From Rhizobium sp. (GTDB taxonomy: Bacteria; Pseudomonadota; Alphaproteobacteria; Rhizobiales; Rhizobiaceae), in the NCBI GenBank assembly GCA_019739215.1, contig JAHHDR010000045.1, forward strand, positions 1 to 52,847: a stretch of DNA of 52,847 nt, read 5' to 3'. This document shows positions 17,230 to 25,297 of the stretch, in pieces. The first letter of the stretch is position 1. Each line of letters begins with the position of its first letter. Below the pieces are notes generated by a model. That model saw nothing but the letters and a program-made list of their open reading frames with translations. It made no database searches and was not told where the DNA came from. A program made the translations under genes and the position numbers.

Positions 17230-18861
17230 TCATGCCACCGCCGCTTTCGCATCCTCGATGATCATCGAAGCACCGTTCATGGCGATCATCGAGGTCGGCG
17301 TATTGGTATTGCCCGAGGTGATGGTCGGCATGACCGAGGCATCGACGACGCGCAACCCGCACAGACCATGCACCCGCAGCCGCGCGTCGACAACCGCGTA
17401 GGGGTCTGACGACAGCCCCATCTTTGCCGTGCCCACCGGGTGGAAGATGGTCGTGCCGATGTCGCCCGCGGCCTTGGCCAGCGCCGCGTCGTCGTCGCCG
17501 ACGTCAGGGCCGGGGAGGTATTCCTGCGGGGCAAACCTCTCCAGCGCGGCCTGCCGCATCAGCCGCCGCGTCACCCGGATTGCATCGGCGGCAACCTGCC
17601 GGTCGTCGTCGGTCGACAGGTAGTTCGGTGCGATGATCGGCGGCGCATCGAGATCGGCGCTTCTGAGCCGGATGACGCCCCGCGACGAGGGCCGAAGGTT
17701 GCAGGCGCTGACGGTGATCGCTGGGAACCGGTGCAGCGGTTCGCCGAACTTGTCGAGCGACAGCGGCTGGACGTGGAACTGGATGTTGGGCCGCTCCTGC
17801 GACGGGTCGGAGCGTGTGAAGATGCCGAGCTGCGATGGCGCCATGGTCAATGGCCCGCGCCGGAGAAGGGCGTATTCCAGCCCCATCATCCCGCGCTTGA
17901 TCAGGTTGTGATAGGTCTCGTTGAGGGTCTTGACACCAGACACCTTATAGATTGCGCGTTGCTGAAGATGATCCTGAAGGTTGCGCCCCAACCCCTTGAC
18001 CTCATGCACCATTTCGATTCCGAGCGGCGCAAGCCATTCACCGGGGCCGATCCCGGAGCGCTGCAGGATCTGTGTCGACCCGATGGAGCCGGCGCAAAGG
18101 ATCACTTCGCGACGCGCCTTGATCGACTTCGTCGCCCCGTGCTGGCGGAAGCGGAGACCGGTAACGGCGCGTCCCTCGAACAGCAGGCGCTCGACCGTGA
18201 CGCCGGTTTCAAGCCGCAGGTTGGTGCGCGAAAGGACCGGTTTCAGGAATCCCCGTGCCGACGACCAGCGGCGCCCGGTCTTCTGGTTGACGTGGAAATA
18301 GCCCGAACCCTCGTTGTCGCCGGTGTTGAAATCCGGGCTCACCGGAATTCCCATCTCCGCCGCCGCCTGCTGCACCGCGGTCAGCACCTGCCAGGCAATC
18401 CGCGGCGGCTCCACCCGCCAGCCGCCGCCGACGCCGTGATGCTCGCTGTCGCCGAGGAAATGGTCTTCCATGCGCCGGAACAGCGGCAACACGTCCGACC
18501 ACCCCCAGCCGGTCAAGCCGAGCTGGCGCCAATGGTCATAGTCGGCGGCCTGGCCGCGCATGGCGATCATGGCGTTGATGGCCGAGGAGCCGCCGATCAC
18601 CTTGCCGCGCGGATAGGCGAGTGATCGGCCATTGAGGCCCGGCTCCGCCTCGGTGCGAAACATCCAGTCGGCGCGCGGGTTGCCGATCGCGAACAGGTAG
18701 CCGACGGGAATGTGAAACCAGATCCAGTTGTCACGACCGCCGGCCTCGAGCAGCAGGACGCGGTTGCTCGGGTCGGCCGATAGCTGGTTGGCCAGGATGC
18801 AGCCGGCCGTCCCCGCCCCGACGATCACATAGTCGTAGTCGCCCTCAAGCCGATTCTCCAC
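17230..18861 (-). CDS. GMC family FAD-dependent oxidoreductase (choline/alcohol dehydrogenase-like)
   Basis: Oxidises an alcohol to an aldehyde using FAD. The 543-residue protein has the N-terminal dinucleotide-binding motif VIVGAGTAG (residues 12-20), the GMC signature GKVIGGSSAINAMIAMRG, and the C-terminal FHPVGTAKMG (active-site His) and GNTNTPTSMIAMNGAS segments. The GTG start at 18861 is preferred because GGGAGGA sits just upstream; a GTG 11 codons earlier (18894) is possible. It heads the valine-type acyl-CoA operon and is divergent from a LysR gene, its probable regulator. The substrate is unknown: similarity to choline dehydrogenase does not prove choline, and a branched alcohol would fit the downstream pathway better. 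Confidence 0.92.
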   Translation of the reverse strand: MENRLEGDYDYVIVGAGTAGCILANQLSADPSNRVLLLEAGGRDNWIWFHIPVGYLFAIGNPRADWMFRTEAEPGLNGRSLAYPRGKVIGGSSAINAMIAMRGQAADYDHWRQLGLTGWGWSDVLPLFRRMEDHFLGDSEHHGVGGGWRVEPPRIAWQVLTAVQQAAAEMGIPVSPDFNTGDNEGSGYFHVNQKTGRRWSSARGFLKPVLSRTNLRLETGVTVERLLFEGRAVTGLRFRQHGATKSIKARREVILCAGSIGSTQILQRSGIGPGEWLAPLGIEMVHEVKGLGRNLQDHLQQRAIYKVSGVKTLNETYHNLIKRGMMGLEYALLRRGPLTMAPSQLGIFTRSDPSQERPNIQFHVQPLSLDKFGEPLHRFPAITVSACNLRPSSRGVIRLRSADLDAPPIIAPNYLSTDDDRQVAADAIRVTRRLMRQAALERFAPQEYLPGPDVGDDDAALAKAAGDIGTTIFHPVGTAKMGLSSDPYAVVDARLRVHGLCGLRVVDASVMPTITSGNTNTPTSMIAMNGASMIIEDAKAAVA

Positions 18862-18935
18862 CTGATCCTCCCAGCAATCACTTGCCTGCCTCACCCGATC
18901 GTTCTACCAAACGCCTCCGGTATCAACGCCGAAAT

Positions 18936-18953
18936 TTGCACAAGCAAGGTGCA
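18936..18953. promoter_or_regulatory. Candidate LysR operator in the lysR-GMC intergenic region
   Basis: TTGC-N4-GCAA (18936-18947) is nested with TGCAC-N7-GTGCA (18937-18953), immediately before the lysR ATG and upstream of the divergent GMC gene. The position and dyad symmetry fit a LysR autoregulatory and target site. This is inferred from pattern. Confidence 0.4.
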
Positions 18954-19852
18954 TGGAAGCTGAAATGGATTGGGACGACCTGCGGATATTCCTCGCCATC
19001 GCCCGTGCCGGCACCGTCTCGGAGGCCGCCCGCCAGCTTGAACTCGACCATTCCACCGTTTCCCGCCGCTTGGCCAATCTCGAAAACCGGCTCGCGATCC
19101 GCCTGTTCGACCGGGCCGGCCGCCGCCTCGGCATCAATGCCGCTGGCGAGCAACTGCGCCGCACCGCCGAGCGTCTCGAATCCGGTCTGCTCTCCGATCT
19201 CGCCGTCCTGGAGGCCATGCAGGGCTCGCGCGTCGGGACCGTCAGGATCGGCGTGCCGGAAGGGCTCGGGGTCGGCTACCTCGCCGGCCGGCTCGGCGGA
19301 CTGGCGGAGGCCTATCCGGAGATCGCGCTGGAACTGGTCGCGCTGCCGCAGAATTATTCGCTCGCCACGCGCGAGGTCGACATCGCCATCACCCTCGATC
19401 GTCCGGAATTCGGCAATATCGCTGTGAGGAAACTGACCGACTATGTCCTGCAGTTCTTCGGCACCGAGGCCTATTTCGCCCGCCATGGGCGCCCGGCCGA
19501 GACCGCCGACCTGCAGTCCCACCGTCTCTGCGGCTACATTCCTCAGTTGCTCTACACGCCGCTGCTCGACTATCTCGTCTTCGACGGGGTCCGGATGCAA
19601 CCGACCGTGAAGAGCACCAGCGTCGTCGCCCATGTCGAGATGGTCCGCAGCGGCTCGACGCTCGGCATGCTCCCGGCCTTCATATGCGCCGGACGGGCGG
19701 ATCTTGTGCCGATCCTGCCCGCCGACAGGATCACGCGCAGCTACTGGCTGACGGTGCACGAGGACCTGCGTGGCGTGGAGCGCATCCGGATCATTTCCGA
19801 AGCACTGGTGCAACTGGCCCGGCAGGATCGCACTTTGTTCCTGCCGGACTGA
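18953..19852 (+). CDS. LysR family transcriptional regulator
   Basis: A 299-residue LysR regulator. The N-terminal winged helix-turn-helix is clear (WDDLRIFLAIARAG, then SEAARQLELDHSTVSRRLANLE, residues about 6-50), followed by a substrate-binding domain. A second ATG four codons in (MDWDD) is an alternative start that matches the usual beginning of this family. It is divergent from the GMC oxidoreductase gene across a 91-nt gap with an operator-like dyad, so it probably controls the catabolic operon in response to a pathway intermediate. Its stop codon abuts the stop of the convergent cyclase gene with no spacer. Confidence 0.93.
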   Translation: MEAEMDWDDLRIFLAIARAGTVSEAARQLELDHSTVSRRLANLENRLAIRLFDRAGRRLGINAAGEQLRRTAERLESGLLSDLAVLEAMQGSRVGTVRIGVPEGLGVGYLAGRLGGLAEAYPEIALELVALPQNYSLATREVDIAITLDRPEFGNIAVRKLTDYVLQFFGTEAYFARHGRPAETADLQSHRLCGYIPQLLYTPLLDYLVFDGVRMQPTVKSTSVVAHVEMVRSGSTLGMLPAFICAGRADLVPILPADRITRSYWLTVHEDLRGVERIRIISEALVQLARQDRTLFLPD

Positions 19853-21511
19853 TCAGGCGGTGGCCTTCACGCTTTCGGGAACCCGGACCGCCTCGGCGAT
19901 GTCGCTGACGCGGGACACGATCCAGGTTTCGAGCTTGGCCTCCCGCCCCCGGATCTCGATGGCCTCGCTGGTGTGTTCCGGTATCGAAACGCCAGCAAGC
20001 TTGACCAGATCGGCCGAGACGGCGAGTTGCACATTGCGCGCCTTTGCCAGTCCCTCAAGGCGGCTCGCCGTGTTGATCGTGTCGCCGATGGCCGTAAGCG
20101 ACGAGACCTTGCCATGCCCCATCTGCCCGACGACCGCCGGCCCCGCATGCAGCCCGATGGCGATCCGGAGCGGCGTCTGCAGTTCGGACTGGAAAGCGGC
20201 GTTGAGTTCCTCGATCCCCTCGCCCAGCTTCACCGCCGCCATCAACGCCTGGCGGCACGCCACGGGGAAACTGGTCTCGAGCCCGAAAAGGGCGATCGCG
20301 CCGTCGCCGATATATTTGTCGACCACGCCGCCCGCGTCCTCGACCGCCCGTCCGACCGTCGCGAAGTAGCGGTTGAGCAGGAAGACGACATCATAAGGCA
20401 GCTTGCGTTCGGACAGTTCGGTGAACCCCCGGAGGTCGCAGAACAGCGCTGCGACCAGGCGCTCCTGCCCGGCGGCGGAATCCTGCGCCGGTCGAACGAT
20501 CCGCGGAACCGATCCGGCATCGACCAGCGGCGCGACGGTAAGGTCTCGCGTCGGGCGCAACTGGCAGGCCAGACGCACGTCCGGCGCGGCCGATATGCTC
20601 TTGAGCGTGGCCCGCTCCCGGCTTTCCGCCTCCGGCTGCCCCTCCATGCCCTCGATAACCCGGACTCGGCAGGTGGAACAGCGCCCGCGCCCGCCGCAGA
20701 CTGAGACATGCGGTATGCCCGCCGAGCGGCTTGCCTCGAGCACGCTGGTCCCCGGATCGACCGCCACGACCCTGCCGCCCGGGTAGCGGATCCGGATCCG
20801 CGTCTTGTTCGGCAGGAATTTCAGCAGCACGATCGAAACCACCAGCATGGCAAAACCGAGGTAGAAGAAGTTGATGATCGCGTAGATCGTCGACAATGCC
20901 AGCGGCGCGACGTCATTGGCCGTCGCGGGCATCGCCGCGGCCCAGCGAAGGCCGGAGAACATGCCGGTCAGCGCCAGCAAGGGAACCACCACGGCCATCA
21001 TGTGAAACACCGGCGCAAAGCGCTGGAACCAGGCGCGTCCGCGCAGCCAGAACCAGATACCGAGGCAGCCATGCGCCCAGGCGATGACCAGGACCGCCGC
21101 ATAGAGCGCGACCTTTCCCGACGATACATTGATCGCGCGCAGCACCTCCGGATAGCCGCGGACAAAACCGGTCATCGTGTATTCGAGCCGTGTCGCGATG
21201 ACGTGCTCGGCGAGCAGCAGCGGCAAGGCGAGGCCGAACCCGATCTTCAGCGCCTCGGCAACCGGCATGCGCAGCGAACCCCGTCGCCAGAGCGCATCGA
21301 GCGCCAGCAGGAAATGCGCCAGCAGCGCGCCATAGAGCAGGACTGTGCCCGGCGAACTGCGCCAGAGGATGTTGAAAATTCCCCGTCCGCGCTCCATCAG
21401 GCTGACGGAAACGATGCCGAGCGCATGATTTGCGAAATGGCTCGCGAGGAAGACGGCGAGGACAAGACCCGAAATTATGTGCACCCTGGATTTGACGACG
21501 GTGCTGATCAT
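19853..21511 (-). CDS. Membrane class III adenylate/guanylate cyclase with [2Fe-2S] ferredoxin domain
   Basis: Makes a cyclic nucleotide (probably cAMP) and looks redox-controlled. Residues about 10-230 form a multi-helix membrane domain with His-rich helices resembling a cytochrome-b-type anchor. Residues about 237-330 form a plant-type [2Fe-2S] ferredoxin domain with Cys272, Cys278, Cys281 and Cys316 (CGGRGRCSTC pattern). Residues about 350-530 are the cyclase domain with both metal aspartates (D359 in FCDLRGF, D403 in GDGAIALFG), the adenine-selecting pair K399 and D477, and the catalytic N480 and R484. All active-site residues are present, so activity is expected. The start is taken at the ATG of MISTVVKS; a TTG 20 codons upstream (21571) would overlap an inverted repeat. 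The gene is divergent from the FkbM gene and convergent with lysR. Confidence 0.9.
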   Translation of the reverse strand: MISTVVKSRVHIISGLVLAVFLASHFANHALGIVSVSLMERGRGIFNILWRSSPGTVLLYGALLAHFLLALDALWRRGSLRMPVAEALKIGFGLALPLLLAEHVIATRLEYTMTGFVRGYPEVLRAINVSSGKVALYAAVLVIAWAHGCLGIWFWLRGRAWFQRFAPVFHMMAVVVPLLALTGMFSGLRWAAAMPATANDVAPLALSTIYAIINFFYLGFAMLVVSIVLLKFLPNKTRIRIRYPGGRVVAVDPGTSVLEASRSAGIPHVSVCGGRGRCSTCRVRVIEGMEGQPEAESRERATLKSISAAPDVRLACQLRPTRDLTVAPLVDAGSVPRIVRPAQDSAAGQERLVAALFCDLRGFTELSERKLPYDVVFLLNRYFATVGRAVEDAGGVVDKYIGDGAIALFGLETSFPVACRQALMAAVKLGEGIEELNAAFQSELQTPLRIAIGLHAGPAVVGQMGHGKVSSLTAIGDTINTASRLEGLAKARNVQLAVSADLVKLAGVSIPEHTSEAIEIRGREAKLETWIVSRVSDIAEAVRVPESVKATA

Positions 21512-21565
21512 GGACGTGTTGCGGACTCCGTATCCTGGCCTAAACCTATGCCATCGATTCTCCCG

Positions 21566-21589
21566 TAGCAATATCGGCGGGATTTGCTA
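21566..21589. promoter_or_regulatory. Inverted repeat between divergent cyclase and FkbM genes
   Basis: TAGCAA-N12-TTGCTA is a perfect 6-bp dyad lying just before the FkbM GTG start, in the 82-nt gap it shares with the divergent cyclase gene. It could bind a regulator controlling both genes. No match to a known consensus is claimed. Confidence 0.3.
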
Positions 21590-21593
21590 AGCC

Positions 21594-22487
21594 GTGAACA
21601 GACCGTCGATAATTGAGGATGCTGGCTTGGGCCAAGGACGAAGAGTGCGGCTGCGGAAATGGCGTGACAGGCTTGCGCTCAAGTTCTTCGACACCCGCTA
21701 CGGACGGGACCTGCTGATCAAGGCCATCGGACCGCGAACCCGCTTCATGACCGTCGATTGCGGCGACCACCTGATGACCTTCTCGCCGGAGGACTATCTT
21801 GGCCGCAGCATCTTCGTGAAGAACCATTTCGATCGCGACCATGTCGGTCGTATGATGGGCAAGCTCGCGGAACTCGGCATTGACGTCGAGGGCAAGGCGC
21901 TGCTCGAGATCGGCGCCAATATCGGCTCGCATACCGTCTATTTCGCGCTCACCGGCGCCTTCGACCAGATCGTCGCCGTCGAGCCGGATCCGCGCAATTT
22001 CGAGCTTCTGGAAGAGAATGTCCGGCAGAATGGCCTGGCATCCCTCGTCAGGCGCATGCCCTTTGCCGCTGGCGAAAGCGAGGGCACCATCGACTTCTTC
22101 CTTCATCCCGACAATCACGGCAAGAGCAGCCCGCACTCCCGTCATGTCAAGGACCGCAGGATCGTCGTTCCGGCCCTTCCCGTCCCCGAAATCCTCGCGC
22201 GTGCCGGCGTCGCGGAGGCGGATGTGGGAGCCGTCTGGATGGATATCGAAGGCTACGAGCCCGTTGCCTGCCGATCGATGCAGTCCCTCTTCATGCGTCG
22301 CATTCCCGTTCACATGGAATTCACCGGCGATTTCTACGGACCGGAAAAATCCGCGGACTTCGTTGCCTTTCTCGCGGGTTACTATGAGGAGTGCTTCGTC
22401 TTCTACAATGACGACAGCGAGGAACGGATGAAGGTCCGGGATATACCGCGCGATCGGGAGCAGTTCGATATCCTGCTGCTTCCCTGA
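21594..22487 (+). CDS. FkbM family SAM-dependent methyltransferase
   Basis: Transfers a methyl group from SAM, in this family usually to a hydroxyl on a sugar or small metabolite. The 297-residue protein has the SAM-binding loop LLEIGANIGSHT (residues 103-114), the acidic ribose contact E130 in AVEPDPRNFELLEEN, and the later VWMDIEGYE motif characteristic of FkbM proteins. The GTG start was chosen because the next in-frame ATG is about 50 codons downstream. It is followed by the DUF3095 gene after 41 nt on the same strand, probably as one operon. Placement near a UDP-sugar dehydrogenase suggests a role in methylating a surface glycan, which is inferred. Confidence 0.9.
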   Translation: MNRPSIIEDAGLGQGRRVRLRKWRDRLALKFFDTRYGRDLLIKAIGPRTRFMTVDCGDHLMTFSPEDYLGRSIFVKNHFDRDHVGRMMGKLAELGIDVEGKALLEIGANIGSHTVYFALTGAFDQIVAVEPDPRNFELLEENVRQNGLASLVRRMPFAAGESEGTIDFFLHPDNHGKSSPHSRHVKDRRIVVPALPVPEILARAGVAEADVGAVWMDIEGYEPVACRSMQSLFMRRIPVHMEFTGDFYGPEKSADFVAFLAGYYEECFVFYNDDSEERMKVRDIPRDREQFDILLLP

Positions 22488-22528
22488 GCCCGTCGCTTCC
22501 CGAGAACGATCGTGATAGTGTCCGGCGC

Positions 22529-23710
22529 ATGGATGCGAGCAGCGACAGATTTTTCGATACAGTGCCGGTCTTCGAGGACTTCGAAGGCGTAACCAACCTC
22601 GAGAACTACCGCCCCCTGCCGGACGACTGGGTGCTGATCGCCGGCGATATCGTCAACTCGACCGGGGCGATCGGCGCGGGCAACTACAAGGCCGTCAATA
22701 TCGCCGGCGCAGCGATCATATCCGCCGTGCTCAACGCGTCCGGCGATGCGGACCTTCCCTTCGTCTTCGGCGGCGATGGCGCGACCGTGGCCGTGCCGCC
22801 ATCGGGGCTTGAGGGCGCGCGCGCCGCTATTGCAGCGGTTCGGACCTGGGCGGACGAGGAGATGGGACTCGACATGCGCGCTGCCGTCATTCCGCTTTCC
22901 GACATCCGCAAGGCGGGGTTCGACGTCCTTGTCGCAAGATACAAGGTCAGCGAGCATGCCTCCTACGCCATGTTCGCTGGCGGCGGCGCGACATGGGCCG
23001 AGGCCCAGATGAAGAGCGGCCACTACGGCATCGCCAAGGCCGCCCCCAACACCCGGCCGGACCTCAACGGCCTGTCCTGCCGCTGGAGCCCCATTCCGTC
23101 GCGGCACGGCGAGATTGTCTCCATCATCGCGGTGCCGGTGCGCGGTGGCGACGACAGTGCATTCCGGGATCTGATCACGGCCATTGTCGCGATCGTGTCG
23201 AGCGAGGAACGCGCCGGCCATCCAGTGCCAGCCAGCGGCCCGACACCGAGACTGACCCGCGAGAGCCTGGAATGGGAGGCCCGCACGACCGCGCCCCAGG
23301 GCTCCCAATTCCTGAAGAAACTCGCCATTCTCGGCCAGTACCATCTCGGAAACCTGCTTGCCCGCCTGAACGTCAGGCTGGGCAGTTTCGATGCGCGTCT
23401 CTACAAGCGCGACGTGTCCGACAACAGCGACTTCCGCAAGTTCGACGACGGCCTGAAGATGACGGTCGACGTGGATGGTCCGAGCTTCGCACGCATCGAG
23501 GCCCTGCTGAAGGAGGCCGCGCGAAACGGGGTCTGCCGCTATGGGCTGCATCGACAGGACGCCGCGCTGATCACCTGTTTCGTGCTCAATCCCATGCACC
23601 GCGATCACATGCATTTCATCGACGGTGCCGCGGGGGGCTATGCGCTGGCTGCGGCCAGGCTGAAGGAAAGCGGCCTCGCCCCTCAAGCCTTGTCGGCCGC
23701 TACGCCTTGA
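22529..23710 (+). CDS. DUF3095 family protein, nucleotide-cyclase-like
   Basis: A 393-residue DUF3095 protein; the family has no firmly assigned function that I know of. Two segments look like the metal-binding halves of class III cyclases: VLIAGDIVNST (D40) and FVFGGDGATVAVP (D83). A cyclase-derived fold is therefore plausible. There is no clear match to the downstream Asn/Arg transition-state motif, so catalysis is uncertain. No signal peptide or membrane helix is seen. It lies 41 nt behind the FkbM gene and overlaps the 3' end of the convergent sugar dehydrogenase gene by 11 nt. Confidence 0.85.
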   Translation: MDASSDRFFDTVPVFEDFEGVTNLENYRPLPDDWVLIAGDIVNSTGAIGAGNYKAVNIAGAAIISAVLNASGDADLPFVFGGDGATVAVPPSGLEGARAAIAAVRTWADEEMGLDMRAAVIPLSDIRKAGFDVLVARYKVSEHASYAMFAGGGATWAEAQMKSGHYGIAKAAPNTRPDLNGLSCRWSPIPSRHGEIVSIIAVPVRGGDDSAFRDLITAIVAIVSSEERAGHPVPASGPTPRLTRESLEWEARTTAPQGSQFLKKLAILGQYHLGNLLARLNVRLGSFDARLYKRDVSDNSDFRKFDDGLKMTVDVDGPSFARIEALLKEAARNGVCRYGLHRQDAALITCFVLNPMHRDHMHFIDGAAGGYALAAARLKESGLAPQALSAATP

Positions 23711-25049
23711 TGATGTGACCGCCGGCCAGCGCGCGGCGACCGAAGGCGTTGCGCGTATCGACGATGAGTTCAGACCAACCGGCAAGCGCTGCATAGTCGA
23801 TGGCATCGTGGTCCGTCGCCACCAGGACTGCGTCGAAACCCGACACGACGTCCTCGGTCAGCGGCACCGACGGCCGCCCCCTGAGGTGACCGTATTCGCG
23901 GGTCGGCGGCACTTCGGGAACATGCGGGTCGTGATAGCTCGCGTGTCCGCCCCGAGCCTCGATAAGCTCGATCAGCTTGAGCGACGGGCTCTCGCGGATG
24001 TCGGGGACGTTCTTCTTGTAGGCAAGCCCGATCACCAGCACTTTCGACCGGCTCAACGCCTTGCCGGCGCGCATGTCCAGTGCCTCGGCAAGCCGGTCCA
24101 CGACATGGCGCGGCATCGCCGAATTGATTTCGCCGGCAAGTTCGATGAACCGGGTCGGCAATTCGTATTCGCGCGACTTCCAGGTCAGGTAGAAGGGATC
24201 GATGGGAATGCAGTGTCCGCCCAGCCCCGGACCGGGATAGAAGGGCATGTAGCCGAACGGCTTGGTCTTGGCGGCGTCGATCACTTCCCATATATCGATC
24301 CCCATCGCCTCGTAGACGACCTTCAACTCGTTGACGAGCGCAATGTTGACAGCGCGGAATATGTTCTCGGTAAGCTTGACCGCCTCCGCTGTCGCGGTCG
24401 AAGAGACGGGCACGACACGCTCGACCGCCGCGCCGTAGAACGCCTCGACCACGGTCGACGCCGCGGCCCCGTCGCCAGCAACCACCTTCGGAATCGTCGA
24501 CGTGCGGAACTGGGCATTGCCGGGATCTTCCCGTTCCGGCGAGAAGCCGAGAAAGAAATCGCGGCCCGATTTCAAGCCGGTTTCCTCAAGGATCGGGCGG
24601 ACCACCCCGTCCGTCGTGCCCGGATAGGTCGTGGATTCGAGCACCACCAGTTGCCCTTGCCGCAGCGTGTCGGCGATCGTCCGGCTGGTCCGCGTCACGA
24701 AGGAAAGGTCGGGATCGCGGTGCTTGGTGAGCGGCGTCGGCACGCAGATCACGATGACGTCGCAATCGGCCAGTCCCGAGAAATCTGTTGTCGCAACAAA
24801 CCGTCCTCCAGCGGAGAACTCAGCAAGCGTCTCGGCCGACACCGCCTCGATATAGGACCGGCCCGCCGCGATGCTGACGATTTTCGTCGGGTCGATGTCG
24901 AAGCCGGTCACAGAAAAACCAGCGCGTGCCGCCGTCATCGCAAGCGGCAGGCCGACATAGCCGAGACCGATCACGCCGACCCTGGCGGACCTGTCCTCGA
25001 TGCGTCCGAGAAGCTCTGCGTGCGGGTTCGTCGTGTCGTTGGATGTCAT
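23700..25049 (-). CDS. UDP-glucose/GDP-mannose dehydrogenase family protein
   Basis: Oxidises a nucleotide sugar at C6 to the uronic acid with two NAD+, supplying precursors for capsule, EPS or O-antigen. At 449 residues it is full length. The N-terminal Rossmann motif is GLGYVG (28-33); ESTTYPGTT and the catalytic-Cys segment GPGLGGHCIPIDPFYL (Cys280) are intact, and a C-terminal UDP-binding domain with GLAYKKNVPDIRESPSLKL follows. It most resembles the UDP-N-acetyl-hexosamine dehydrogenase branch (WecC/TviB-like), but the substrate cannot be fixed from sequence alone. It is divergent from the cyclase-lyase operon across 248 nt. The inverted-repeat arm ends at 23815, inside this gene. Confidence 0.92.
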   Translation of the reverse strand: MTSNDTTNPHAELLGRIEDRSARVGVIGLGYVGLPLAMTAARAGFSVTGFDIDPTKIVSIAAGRSYIEAVSAETLAEFSAGGRFVATTDFSGLADCDVIVICVPTPLTKHRDPDLSFVTRTSRTIADTLRQGQLVVLESTTYPGTTDGVVRPILEETGLKSGRDFFLGFSPEREDPGNAQFRTSTIPKVVAGDGAAASTVVEAFYGAAVERVVPVSSTATAEAVKLTENIFRAVNIALVNELKVVYEAMGIDIWEVIDAAKTKPFGYMPFYPGPGLGGHCIPIDPFYLTWKSREYELPTRFIELAGEINSAMPRHVVDRLAEALDMRAGKALSRSKVLVIGLAYKKNVPDIRESPSLKLIELIEARGGHASYHDPHVPEVPPTREYGHLRGRPSVPLTEDVVSGFDAVLVATDHDAIDYAALAGWSELIVDTRNAFGRRALAGGHIIKA

Positions 25050-25297
25050 GGGTTCCGCCGGTTTGTGAGGGCTCTCAGTTGCGGTTTCGACGTGCCAAAG
25101 TCAAGGCCGGCCGCCCCGATCGCCTCCCTCCTGACGCCTTCTCGGTCTTGCCTTTTGTAAATCTAGGTAAAGTTGGGTTCGTCAAACTGGCAGCCGCTTC
25201 CAGCCGCACTATATTGCGTTGCACCGCACGCAATCAGTGGTGGGCGAGGACGCCGGGGCTGACCACGGCACCGAAGGACAGAAGGACCAGTGGCACC

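Larger units (their letters stand above)
11909..23815 (-). repeat. Right arm of the 11.9-kb perfect inverted repeat
   Basis: This is the mirror of 1-11907. It is probably the genuine copy, because it continues without a break into unique sequence at 23816 and completes the UDP-sugar dehydrogenase gene (23700-25049) that is cut in the left arm. Full gene descriptions are therefore attached to this arm. Confidence 0.97.

Noticed and set aside
23715..25160. 481-residue plus-strand open frame opposite the sugar dehydrogenase
   Set aside because: It is an antisense shadow; the minus-strand dehydrogenase has intact Rossmann and catalytic Cys motifs.
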